From Circinella umbellata (Eukaryota; Mucoromycota; Mucoromycetes; Mucorales; Lichtheimiaceae): a stretch of DNA of 64,000 bases. The stretch is from NCBI GenBank assembly GCA_025093555.1, contig JAIWNF010000057.1:186001-250000 (forward strand), read 5' to 3'. The notes beneath the pieces were generated by a model. It worked only from the letters and a program-made list of their open reading frames with translations, was not told the origin of the DNA and did no database searches. The stretch's first letter is position 1. Each line of letters opens with the position of its first letter. Below are positions 12,275 to 24,900 of the stretch, piece by piece. The position numbers and the translations under genes are program-made.

Positions 12275-13354
12275 TGTTGTTTCTTAAAAATGGAGAAAGT
12301 CAAGATGGAAGTTGTATGTTTATTATTTGGAGTTATTAAAAAAAAGAGAGAAAGAAGAAGAAGAAGAAAAATAAAAGAGAAGGAAAAATAAAATAGGAGA
12401 GCTAAAAAAAAAACAAAAAAAAAGAGTTGTATCATGCAACGCAAGAGCATGATCGCTCTTTTTGATTGCACCTGACTGTCGTCAAGCGAATAGTAAGGTC
12501 TATGCTGCGCCCGTGACCTTTTCTTTTATATTGCGTAGTTATCATGTGAGCGAAGCAGGAACCCCCATATACATTTAATATGATATGAGCCATCAATTTT
12601 CTATTTTATAAAACCCCGTGTTACCGCCATTGAACATAACCCCAATAACAATCATAATACAACTACGTAGTAATTAAAGAACGTGGAGGCGCTAATACCC
12701 ATTACGTTGTATTTTTTTTTTCGCTTCTTGTTGCGCAGTAACATTATTATTACGTAGTAAAATTTCCCCTATTCTAATTTACTCTTTTCCTGTTTTCGTT
12801 GTGTGGGAAAAATATATTATATTTGGTGGTATTACTTGTTTTATCACTGAAACCTAGTAAATAATTCTTGTTGATTATACACATATAACATAATGATATA
12901 TGTACCAGCAGCAGTATATATGTATTAATCGATATGGTACCATTATTTGATAAGCAATATGCTATTCAAGAGGTATTAATGATGTTGAGTTACTTTTGAT
13001 CGATATTGGGCTGTAATTATCATTCATGTTCACTAATACTATTAAGTTTCTTTTTTAATGCAGAACAATTAAATGATAAAACAGGATTTTAGCATGATTT
13101 TAATTAGTTCTGATCTGATTAAATTATCTTTACATTGAATTGAGCAACATGATACGTATAATACACATCTAATTATTATTAATATCCCTGCTTCCAACTA
13201 TTATTAATATTTTGCATAAAAATGAGTCAAAATAAATAGCTGAGTATATCAAAAAAATAAGCGGAGCCCTATTTTACAGTGCAACACACCTTTGCATTGC
13301 CTGCAGCGAAAAAAAAATCATCAAAACAAGGTTTCTCGAAACATATAATATAAA
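12275..13354. other. Divergent promoter region, ATG8 and CBS-like gene
   Basis: About 1.1 kb between two divergent starts. No gene is supported. It contains A-rich purine runs next to ATG8 and TACGTA-type palindromes near 12660 and 12750. A TTGCGTAGTTA string near 12532 also occurs before DMA1 at about 37658. No regulator can be named. Confidence 0.5.
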
Positions 13355-15530
13355 ATGCCACTTGAACGTCAACCACCACCTATTGCAGATGCCATTTCCG
13401 ATGGCATTGGTTTGACTCCTATGGTCAAACTTTTTCATCCAAGCAAAGGTTTATTCTTGTTTTTATTTTTCTGAATAGAACGTTTTGACATTCTGTTGTT
13501 TTCTAAACCTTTTTCGTTCTTATGACGCGCTCATTTAATTCACCAAACATGTAATAGTTCAATTACTCGGTAAATTGGAGTTAGCTAATCCTACTGGAAG
13601 CATCAAAGATCGTGTTGCAAAGCATTTACTTGAAGGTAAAAAGAAAAAAAAAACTTTATTCTTTTTCTCAATGACATTATAGTGTTCGTGTTTTTCTTTA
13701 TATGAAATCAGAAAGTGGATTTGCTTTAGCAACCAAAAACGAAAACAAAAACCAACTCTTTCAAAAAAAAAAATATGATAACTTATATTTTAGAGTATGG
13801 CGACAAACAAACCTTGATCGTCCCTACTTCGGGTAACCTGGGTCTTGCCGTTGCTAGTCTTGCAGCGAAAAAAAGACGAGATCAACAAAGACGTGTATTA
13901 GCTATTGTTCCCGAACGTACCTCAAATGATCGTATTCAAATGCTCAAAGCCTTAGGTGCAGAAATTGTTCGATCACCTAACGAAGCTCGACCAGGTGCTC
14001 CTGAAAGTCCTTACGTATTAGCTACTAAATTGGCAGAACAATTACCAAATGCAGTAGTATTGGATGAAGCCAAGTTAAAACAGAATTGTTATGAGGATTT
14101 AGCGGAGGAAATTTTACAACAAACCAAGATGGAATTTGATTTTTTGTTTGTGGGTGTTGAAACTGGTGTAGTGATTACGAATCTTGCAAAGATATTAAAG
14201 GCCAAAATGCCCCATATTAAGGTAAGGAAAGAGGTTTAATCTTGAAGGGTCTTGAATGGAAATATCCTGTTATTACTGTTGTTGCTATAATTCTTTCATT
14301 GTAAACCATACAACTTTACTCATTTTTTATATTGTGAATAATCTCTTACAATTTGATTTTTTCTTACTGGCGTGCATGATAAATTGGGGGGTGTTGTGAA
14401 TAGATTATGGCTGTAGAACCAGCAAATTCAGTTCTTGCCAATTCTGACGATCAAGAACACCATCATTTCTTGGTAAAAAAAAAAAAAAACCGAAAAAATA
14501 TCGATGTAAAGATAAGCTATTAAAACTAATGGAATATATATAATTTTAGGATTGGAAAATTGAAGATATGGGTAATAACTTTGTTCCACCAGCATTGGAT
14601 CAAAGTGTCGTAGACACATGGTTCAAAGTGACAGATCGAGATGCTTTCTCTACTGCACGAAGATTAATTCGTCATGAAGGTATTTTGTGTGGTCCTTCTT
14701 CTGGTGCAGTTGTTGCTGCAGCAACGCAACATGCCAATAGTCTTCAACGAAACTCGACTACCCATGAATATAGAAGTGTAGTGCTTTTAAACGATACAGC
14801 CAAAAATTATACATCGACTTTGTTGAATGATGAGTGGTTACTTGAAAACAATTTGGCAGATGATATTATTACTCAAGAACTTGCATTCTTATCAATGGAT
14901 CGATACCGTGCAGTAAGTTTATTTTTAGTGTATATATAATAATTAGATTGAAAAAGGGGAAAAACAAGTAGCAAAATTTACTTTATTAATTTTCGCTATT
15001 GATATTATTATTATATAGGCCAGTGTGGAAGATTTACAATTACCAGCTGCAGTTACTATTCCACCTACTGCTTCGGCATCGTATGCTCTTGATATGATGA
15101 TGGAACGTGAATTCTCACAACTTCCAGTAATTCGAACGGATAATAAGAAATTAGTTGGTTATGTATCATTAACAACACTTCAAGAACGATTGGAGCATAA
15201 TGCTATCAAGCCAAATACTCCAGTAGAACAATGCATGTATGGGTTTAAAAAGAAGGGTAGTAGCACTAGCAAATATGAAGTTATTACGCCAGATACTAGT
15301 TTGGCTGATCTTGGTAATGTTTATTTATTTTTAACTGTTTTTTAATCATCGCCCTTGCATATTATTAACTCTATTATCATAATAACAATATTCTTTGTTA
15401 TGAATATATAGCCAAATTCTTTGACAAGAATTCATTTGCAGTTATCACAGATATTAATCGAAAATGGTGTCTTGGTGTAGCTACCAAATATGATTTACTT
15501 AGCTTTTTAAACCGTCGTCAATTCATGTAA
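13355..15530 (+). CDS. Cystathionine beta-synthase-like protein, degenerate PLP phosphate loop
   Basis: Seven exons (13355-13448, 13558-13635, 13794-14221, 14404-14472, 14550-14912, 15019-15313, 15412-15530) give 481 residues, close to fungal CBS. CBS condenses homocysteine and serine using pyridoxal phosphate. The fold-type II core is clear: NPTGSIKDR with the cofactor lysine at about K48, PTSGNLG at 68-74 with the cofactor-contacting Asn, and CGPSSGA at 270-276. The C-terminus (about 345-481) is a pair of CBS regulatory domains, as in eukaryotic CBS. There is no heme-binding N-terminus. The family's GTGGT phosphate loop reads ETGVV at 180-184, the usual 'IGNTPLV' start is GIGLTPMV, and the GIG before the substrate loop is EDMG. 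It may be a divergent paralog with weak or altered activity, not the main CBS. Confidence 0.88.
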
Positions 15531-15771
15531 AAAAAAAAGTAATATAAACACTCTTTCTTAGTATCATTCACAGCATAACAACATTTTCTATTTTATTTAT
15601 TTATTTCTATATATAATGCATTTGTATACGTGTATTATTGATTTCCTTGCTATCTTTATTTTTTTTATAAAAAAAATTACAATCGAAACCAACACCTTTA
15701 CACAACCAAAAAAATAAATTCAAAAATAATATAAGGGAGAGGGAGAGAGAAAAAGAACCAAACGGAAATAT

Positions 15772-16491
15772 TTATTTTCTGTCTTCAATTCCAACACTTT
15801 TTTTTAATGCCGGAAGAATTTCGCGGCGCCATTGATCTTTGCAAGCTTTGCCACAACGACCAACCACTTTAGCAATCTTATCCCAATTGAATGTAGACAT
15901 ATCTTCTAAATTTTTGGCTTGAATAATCGCTTTAAACAAAACACCTCGTTCTGGATCTTGCCATCTTGGTTTCTTGTTACTAGATCTTTTATTGGGTTTA
16001 TCTCCTCGTTTTTGACGTTGGCGTCGACGACTTGAGCTATTATTTTGTTTCAATGTTACGACTTTTGCTGCACTTGTTATGTCACTCGCTTCAAAAAAGT
16101 CTGTTATAAAAGTAGAGGCAATAGTATGTATTGTTGTGTTAGAAGATAATGACGTAGTGCTACTTGTTGAGAATCCTGAATCGTTGTTAGATTGTCCGTA
16201 TCGAAGTGTTAAAAGACCAAGTGTAGCCGTTCGTTCATCAGCCGTCCGTGAATCTAGTTGTTCTTGTTCTTCTTCTGTTGGATGGTATGAAAATAGTTGT
16301 TTTTGCTTGTTCTGAGTTGCTATGCAATCAAAAAAAGACTCGGCTAATGATGTGGGTGGAGGAGACGGTGGGGCTGTAGCTGCTTTCCGAGAGCCTTCAA
16401 ATGATGACGATATAGATGAAGGAGATGATTGTGCACTGACAGTTGAATTACAATACTGATTATGTCGTTCTTGTTCCTGGTGTAAATGCAT
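15772..16491 (-). CDS. Myb/SANT-like DNA-binding protein
   Basis: A single-exon gene of 239 residues. The N-terminal two thirds are low complexity, rich in Ser, Thr, Pro and Gln, with a basic cluster (RRRQRQKRGDKPNKRSS) at about 152-168 that can act as a nuclear signal. The C-terminus holds one Myb/SANT-like helix-turn-helix at about 174-232: spaced tryptophans in PRWQDPERG, FNWDKIAKVVG and CKDQWRREILPALKK. This points to a transcription or chromatin factor with one Myb repeat. Target genes are unknown. Its stop faces the CBS-like gene's stop 241 bases away. Confidence 0.8.
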   Translation of the reverse strand: MHLHQEQERHNQYCNSTVSAQSSPSSISSSFEGSRKAATAPPSPPPTSLAESFFDCIATQNKQKQLFSYHPTEEEQEQLDSRTADERTATLGLLTLRYGQSNNDSGFSTSSTTSLSSNTTIHTIASTFITDFFEASDITSAAKVVTLKQNNSSSRRRQRQKRGDKPNKRSSNKKPRWQDPERGVLFKAIIQAKNLEDMSTFNWDKIAKVVGRCGKACKDQWRREILPALKKSVGIEDRK

Positions 16492-16987
16492 CTGTTATAA
16501 TTTGTGTGGTTAGTAGGAATAAAAAAAAGAAAGAGTGAAAAAAAGTGTAGAGTTAAAATGGCAAATGAATTAAATGACTGTATATATATAAGGAGTAAGA
16601 GTATTAGCAATGAAGAAAGGATTATCAAATTTATTAACTTTCATCGGCACAGAGCCTTATATAGCAATTTACATCTTCATTGTCAAATTGTCATGGGGAC
16701 CAACAAATCGACAAGTATGGTATAGGGTTACTATGCTAAATAGTTGTAAGGGGGGCAGTTGTCAAAGGAAGAAAGAATAGGTAGGGAGGAGGAATGAAGT
16801 GCTTATATAAAATGTGATGTATGGGTATTTGTTGAAAGAAAATAAATATAAAGAGAGAAAATATTTAACAATGAAAAAAAAAGCTGGTCGGCTAATTGAT
16901 GGTTCTATATACTTAAAAATATAAAAAAAAAAAGATAACAAGAATGGCGATTATAATGGAATAAAAAAGAGTAAAAAAATCTTTTTG
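16492..16987. other. Myb gene promoter and transporter 3' UTR
   Basis: A 496-base spacer between two minus-strand genes. No gene is supported. Apparent plus-strand frames here show no domain. Confidence 0.6.
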
Positions 16988-19258
16988 TTAACGAATCAAG
17001 TTAAGAATATTATAAGTAAGACAAACGGTCATGACAGTAAAACCAAATATTGTCAATATAAGCGAGCTTGTCTTTGCAAAGGTCCATGGTTCATTTTCAT
17101 TCAATTTGAAGTAAAATAAACCAGGAAGAATGAATGAGACTGCAGTTGATCCAGTTGAACCAACAAAAGCCAAAACCTAAAAATAACGGAAAGAAGAAAA
17201 GAATGAAATACCATTATTATTATTATTATTACCCAATTCAACTTTTAACAGCTCTTCATTTTTTTTTACGCAGTTCCAAAGAAACCCAACAAAACGAAAA
17301 AGAAGATATGTCTCCATGACATCTATTTTAACAATGATATATTTTTTCTTTCTCACTCTCTCTCCTTCATTCCTTGCTCTTTTTTTTTCATAGTAAACTT
17401 ACCAAGTCAAGCTGAGATACGGTAATAGCAATAACATAAGTACCGATCAACAATGTCGTTGTCATGGCAACATGTTTGATTGTAGATGGTGGATCAGAGT
17501 AAGGTGAATTTTTAGCATCCTTATTACTACTAAATCTTAATAAGATTTTATCAACTGAACCTCGACATGGGTGAATTTGTAACGGATAACCAAAAAGGAC
17601 ACAAATAACAATAGCTAATCGACCACCACCAACAAACCAACTTACTGGATCTATTATTATTATATATACAAAGAATAATCGAGACAGAATATAAATATAA
17701 CATTATTTTGTATTTTTTTTAAACCAAAAAGAAAAAAAAAATTGGAAAGTCATTGAACAGTACTATTACTAACACTCATACTTACATTCTAAAATGATAT
17801 TTCCTTTTGCATGTTTACCGAAACTGAGATATCCGAGAATTGAAATTAATTCATAAAACACACCAGCAGTGATAATAGAAGATAAAATAACTTTAACCAT
17901 GGATCGTCGGTCGTTATGCTTAAGTTCATTGTGAACACTGAATAACTATATATATATTATACATAATAAAATCAAATTGAGCTTTAGAATATGTTTTCAT
18001 TCTCTTCATCAATTGACTCTCTCTCTCTCGTATGATAAATAAGTAACTTACGTTTTGATGGCAAGTAAAACCAAAAATAAAAACAGGTAATTTACCCAGA
18101 ATTCCACTTGTTAAATGTACCAATTCAATATCTTCAGGTGGTGGTTTTGGGAAATCGACAGAGAAAAAGTAATAATAAATGACGATAGCACACAAGTAAG
18201 CAACAGCCAAAATAGCTAATGCACTGATATGTCGGAATGAGTCCAATGTTCTTTTAAAAGATAACGGAATTAATAATCCAAACATTACTGCAGTAATCCA
18301 TAATTTACGATCCATTAAAATTGAATCATTTGGTATAGAACTGTCAAATGATATAACCACCTAAAAAAGAGTATAAATAATAAATAAATACACAAGCTAA
18401 TAATAATTTCATTATCAGAACAAAAATAAAAGGGGGGAGAGGGAAGGAGCAAAAGTCAACAACCTGTCAACTTTTTCTTTTTACTCAGCAATGCACAACA
18501 TGTACACTCCCCCAAATAAATAAAAGCATTTTTCTTTTTTTTTCTATTCCTTTCATGTACAGACACAAACTTAAAAATATTAACAAAAAAGCCTAGATCC
18601 TCCTTTCAGCACCATTACTCCCCCCCCACCATCATCCCATATGACTCCATAAGTAATAAAAAGAAATTTTCTCACCTGTGGCATGATATCTCCAATAATG
18701 ATTAGATAACTAACAGCAACACCAAAACATTTGATAGCAATTGCGGTATCAAACCATACAGCAGCACCCGGGTAAGTCAGCTGTGCAACAGCAAAGAATG
18801 AAGCATGCCTACCTTCCACACGAGCCGCACTTTCTGATAAAAAGTATAAACCTGTACCCGATGCAATGCCTGATATCAAAGTAAATATTATTCCTGGTAA
18901 AAGTCCAACGGTAGCAACAGCAGCGGGCTATATATAATAGTAAGAATTATATGTTTATTATATATATAGCGTTATATGTATTATTGTTCCGTATAAAGAG
19001 ATAATATAATATATAATTGTTATTTACCATTGCCAGCATGCCAGTACCAAGAATGGTGTTTAGGAGATTAAAGATCCCGCTGAATGGAGAAGCATTAGGA
19101 ATATGATCATTTGAAGTGTCTTCATTTACATCAGCTGTTGTTGCATATGAAGTAGCTGTAGATCGTGAAAGTAAAGGACTATTTTCATCCAAACTTGGAC
19201 CAAAAGAAGAAATCACGGAAGAGGCGGGTGTATCAATATCAACGTATTTCGTCCCCAT
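16988..19258 (-). CDS. Vacuolar-type amino acid transporter (AAAP/AVT family)
   Basis: Six exons (19258-19028, 18927-18676, 18360-18052, 17945-17786, 17650-17403, 17176-16988) give 462 residues with 11 predicted membrane segments, the AAAP/SLC38 pattern. The first segment carries FNLLNTILGTGMLAMPAAVA, the family's signature for substrate and ion binding. It resembles yeast Avt5/6/7, which export amino acids from the vacuole. The cytosolic N-terminus (about 50 residues) contains ENSPLL, an acidic dileucine motif of the type that sorts proteins to vacuoles or lysosomes. All exon junctions keep frame. The substrate is not decidable from sequence. Confidence 0.92.
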
Positions 19259-21947
19259 TTAAAAATTTTATAATAAAAAAAAAATAATTGATATAAAACG
19301 AAAAATGTAAAAAAGAAAAGTAAAGAGATTGGAGGAAGAAGTTATTAATTATAAAACCATTGTTGTTTCTTTTTTCTGTCGTCATTCTCCATTGAAAAAT
19401 CCGTTATCACCCTATCTATGATTGGTGCTTAACTTAGGATGCACAACGATATTTTGAGTAAAAAGACAAAAGGGGCTTGATCCAGGAGAGAAATATGAGA
19501 GTGAGTGTGTGTGTGGGGGGGGGGGGTCACGACCCTTGAATTCGTTTATCGGAAACCATAATTCACCTGATTTATAATAAAGTATGGTTGTTATTATCTT
19601 ATTTATAAACGGACCAATGATGAGTTGATTGTGATGATCGTTGTCGCTGATGTGAAAAAACAAAACAAAACAAAACGTGCGAGCATAACAGAATAACTAA
19701 TTTTTGTGAGTACCACCATAAACAAACGACACCATATGAGTTAAAATTACAAAATTTTACTATGATATGGTATCATTTATCTATCAAATGATTTCCATCG
19801 ACTCTTTTTATTATTATTATTATGATGATAATCAAAGATAGAATTATTAAACATATTAAAAATATTTTATTATTGTAAATGATAGGAATGAATGATTGAA
19901 TTTTTGTCTGGAAAGGGAATATGGTACTGACATATTGTCAGCCAGCATTAATTCACATGTTTTAAGTAGAAATCTTTAAAGTTAGTACGTCAATAATTCT
20001 TTATACGAAAATATGTTCATTATAGTATTCTTCTTTTCTTCTTCGGATAAAGACTTCCGATATAAAATCCATAATGCCGATATAAACCTATTTAATTTTA
20101 TTACGTTTTAGTAATACAATCACCAAATATCCTACCCCCGCTCTTTCTTAAGTGCCTTGCATTAGATTATATCACAAACAGTGCCACGATTCATTGGTTG
20201 TGCAAATGAAAAGAAATTACCAAATTGAGTTTAAATTATCTGTTAATGGATATTAATTTACCCAGAAAAGAAAAGAAAAGAATCCTTTAAGCTTGTGAAA
20301 TGCATAAATACCAATAATACTCTTATTTCTAATTAAACTATTAATAATGAATAGTAATATCTATTTGTTGATTGATAAAACAAAAATTACTATTTATATA
20401 CCATCTTATTGTAATAGAAATTATGTACAGTAAACTCATCAAAATATCCATTGAAATGGTGTCTAATTATAACAGGTAATTTCTATTGTTGTAACATAAC
20501 TATTACCTCCTATTCTTGATCTAGATATAATCAGGTTGGTCTTATTATTCTATAGAATTTTCTCTGTTTTTTTTTTTACTTTCATACTAAATTATCGCAA
20601 GAAATCAAACAAAAGTATTATAAAACACGAAAACAGTGAATGTCACTACAGGAGACAGATCACCGATCAATCCACTAATAATATGCATAAACAAAGTTCT
20701 TTTATTCCTAGAATGTACGTACGTAGAAAGCTGTCAACAAGATAAACAAGAGAATGCTATAATAGTACTTAATGGTCTGTACTCAAATGTTTGAGTTCAT
20801 GTGACCATTTTACCATTTTAATAATTCGCAAAAATTGTAATTTCAAAAGATATCAATAAAAAGCATCATATTCTCATTGTGCTGATTTATACAAGACACC
20901 CAAGTCAACAGTTTGATATTGTAATGGGTCGTTCGGGGTTTTATTCGGTAAATAGGATATGACTTGTAATAATTAAGATTAGTAGTAAGCATCAGGAATA
21001 ATATCGTTTATTTCAACGTTATATGTATTTATGTAAAGCGGGTACTTCAGATTATGAAGTACGTGTGAGGATTGTGTCTGTGTAAAATGCTGTAATCCGT
21101 ATCAAATTGAATTATATTTGGGAGAGAGAAGTGGATGTTCCTTCTTTACGTTACGTAAAACAATCTGATTAGTGACAGAGTTGAGTAAACAAAAAGGGAC
21201 TCTTAATATCTTATTGTATTCAATTGAGTAAAATTTTTGATGGTCTTCAATATGTTATAAAAAGTTGGGGTATTATATGTTTTTAGAAGATACGCAGCAA
21301 GGCAAAAGTCTACTACAATAGCTCTTGGCGATGGTTGGTGCGCTCAATAAAAGATAGAGGGAATGATGCTGAAACTAATACGTATAAACAGTGTCTCTCT
21401 TCATAGCTATTTAAGATTATAGCTTATGCGCAGCAGTTGATGATTTATGCTCGCGAGTCACCAAATTGAATCAATTATAAACGATTTATCATTATTACCA
21501 GTGTGTTGTAAGTCAAAGCAATAAATACTTTTAATTCTATATAAATAGCCCCCCCTTAAATACACCTAGCTACCTCAATCAGTACATATTATCATGATAC
21601 TGGTCCATATTCACGCAATTTTTTTTTGTTATTAATAACAGGGTACGTTAAATAAATAGTAAAGCAAAGCGCGCTATATACAATTACATTTTTATTCTTG
21701 CGAGAGATTGTGAAATAATAATGATAAAAAAGGATGAGTGAGAGAGATTAAACACACAAATAACAATTAAAATAATAGAGAAATAAGTACAACAGTAATG
21801 ATATATATAAACTTGTAAAAAAGAAAAGGGTGTAGTAATATGAAAATAGTAGTGTAACAGAAGAAAATAAACAGAAAAAGATAAGACAAAAGAAAATGGA
21901 AACTGTACAGAGGGAGGTGTTCAAAAGAAAAAAAAAGCTTTTCAGTT
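19259..21947. other. Intergenic, AT-rich
   Basis: About 2.7 kb between two minus-strand genes: the transporter promoter on the left and the receptor 3' UTR on the right. A run of ten G residues follows a GT run at about 19504-19526. I found no supported gene or RNA. Confidence 0.6.
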
Positions 21948-24900
21948 CTAGAAGAATGAATTTTGACGTTGTAGTTGTCCCTGTGGTTGTGATTGTTGGC
22001 GAACATTATGTTGTTGTTGTTGTGTATCCATGGCAATATCAAATGATAACCGAGAATTAGGTGATAATGGAAAGTAATCATTTGATGGTCTCCACATGTC
22101 GCTAATGTCACCAGCTGGTTGTGGACCTTGTTGATCACGAAGTAACATATCACTACTATCATTCACCATATCAGCAGAATGTCCAAACGCTCCATGTTGA
22201 TAATACATTGCCGAAAGATTATCATCTTCAGGATAATAATGACTTGATGGTCGACGTGATCGCTGGAAAGTATTATTACAATTGTTATTATTTTCTGTCA
22301 TTATTGTCGAGACAGAATTTCTCATTGTAGCAGTTGGTGTTATGGATGCGGATGAATCTTCATTTGCTGTAGCACTGCTCATAGGAGCCTCAGAATATTC
22401 TTGAGTTGTTGTCCTTTGAACTCCACCAAAAGTAGCAAGCGGATTAACAATTTGATTACTATTCGAGTGTCGAAATTGTAATTGTTGCTGCTGATAATAT
22501 GCACTTGGTGTTTGTGTTGTTTCGTACGTTGTGTTATTAGTTATGTCTGTTTTAGTTGATCGTCCATTATTGCTTGAAGGAACATCACCATCCACGGGTC
22601 CCATGAACCAGCTAATCCAGCGTTCAAGTGCCACTTGATCATACACTTGAAACATAAATATGGTATTGTCTTCAGTTAATACTCTAAACATATATCGATC
22701 AACAGTTGCTGCCATTGGTTCAACTGCTAAATAATGATGCACTTCAGCATGTGTACCGGTTTTCTAAAGAAAAGTATTAAAGTTAAAAACCATCATAGTT
22801 ACAAAAACTGAAAATATAAGGTCACAATAACAAAAGATATATATGCATAAAAGCTTACGTTCATCATTATAAAAAATCGTTTCAGCGGTACAACAACCAC
22901 GCGCTTAAGCTCCCAAATTGTCATATAGTTGAATCGGGCAACTTTTTTCACGGGTAAAACACCTTCATGTGCTTGTACACTAAAATCCAGCAAATTTTTA
23001 GCTGCTAAATTATCGCTTCCGCCAGTTGAATCTCCTGAATGGTCATCAAAGTGGTTTGATAATGGATCTTCCCCGCTATCATTATTGCCGTAATTGTTAT
23101 TACGATATCGTGAACGAAAAAATCGAAATCGGTTACTGTATTTGGAGTACAAGTGTTGCATAATTGTTACTATTTTGGGAGTGAAAATGACAACAAGTGT
23201 GAACGTGGCGCCCAATAACAAAGCAGATAATTTGAGATAGATAGCAGTTAAAAAGTTCTCATCAGACATAAAAAAACTGGGTGCTGCAAGACACGCTGAA
23301 AGGATGGTATTGCTATTAAAAAATTTAATAAATTTAGTTGGCTTTTTTTTTTTCTTTTTTTCCAAGGCAATTGAAAAAATGGGTTTAATAAACTTACTAA
23401 CTGACATAAGCAATTTGATTCGCTTCCGCCCATTTCCCGCGAACGTTACGTGTCTATTGTGATTGGTTGGAAAAAAAAGAAAGAAGTGGGGTAATGTTAA
23501 TGGGGATTGGTCGGAAAAAAGAGGGATGATAAATTAAACTAAATACATACTTTCCAAGCGAGAAGTGCTGAACATAAAGTTAAAAGAGCACACCATATTA
23601 GAACGACAAGTTCTGCCGCATTAATATGAATCCAATCTCCTTTAGCACCAGGATACACACATAGCCAACAAAAACTCATCGAAGTACCGACCATTAAATC
23701 AATTACTTCAACAGGATATATTGCATGCCATATAATAAATGGTATAAAGGCAATGATCCCAAAAATAAAGACCATACGCGTCAAATAAAATGATTTAAGT
23801 CTTGATGTACGGACGGTAAATACATTTTGAAAACTATTTCAAAAAATAAGTAAAATTCGTATTATTAATGTGTAGCTCTTTATCATTAATATACTTAAAA
23901 TTATTGCTGAAAAAATCATTTCCATTATACGATCTACTTACATTCGATAAATTCTGTAATACCATTATTATATAATCGTGGAAATAGAAAGCAAGAAAAG
24001 GAGAAAAGAAGTTGAGTATCATAGATTATACATTTGATAAAAAGTTTGACATTTTTTTTTTTTTTTTTGCTTTTACCTATAATTTTTTGCAATAATACTA
24101 CCAATTACCAGTGTAAATGCCCCGGTAACAAGAAATTTACGAGCAATGCATTTGGCTACATTAGGACGGTCAATATATAGTCCGGCTCCAATATATGCCA
24201 TCATAAGTCCAATAAGTTGGAGACAACAAAATGTAGGGCTGGAAACAGCAATTGATTTAAGGTTTTTGAACATAATAATCAATACCAGCATGATAAGACA
24301 GCATAAAACACCCAATCCAATAATAGTTAATAAAATGATACCCCCTGCGTTTTTCTGTGTAGGGTTAAGGGCTTAATTTTTTTTTTTATATACGTAAAAG
24401 ATCAAAAAGTAAAAAAATAAATTAGATAGGAGAGATCAGATCAAAATGACAAATAAACCAATAAACCCCATCATTCAAAAATGAAAAGTAAACTTTTTGT
24501 TTGGTACTAACCATATTTCGCTATTACATCGGCTGGTTTCGTAGTGGTATGTCCAAGATAGATAATGTCCGTGCCATTATTCATAAATTCAAAATGACCA
24601 TCTTTTAGTGTTGCATATGTAATTACTTGCCCGTCAAGCATATATTGTAATCCAAAGTATCTAATAAAGCACAAAAAAAAAGCGGGAGAATGGCTGTGAG
24701 AATTTTTGATTGATTTGCCTCGTTTTTTCTTTAATTTGGTATTCAGTGCGTTATGTGTACGTGTGACACCACGTATAGTAACCACCACCAAAAAAAAAAA
24801 GAAGACGCACTATGCACGTGGGAGATATTCTTTTTGAATTTTTTGGACCAAAAAAAAAAGACAAAGATATTTATTTACCCAGTAGATAAATCACCTATTG

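Noticed and set aside
13712..13793. Reading 13712-13793 as an exon of the CBS-like gene
   Set aside because: It would shift the frame before the TSGN motif. Treating 13636-13793 as one intron gives LLEEYGDKQTLIVPTSGN with the normal family spacing.
23296..23312. Receptor intron ending at the acceptor before 23295
   Set aside because: That splice drops part of helix 6. Using donor GTAAGT at 23397 and acceptor before 23312 restores SYNTILSACLAAP, matching class C receptors.
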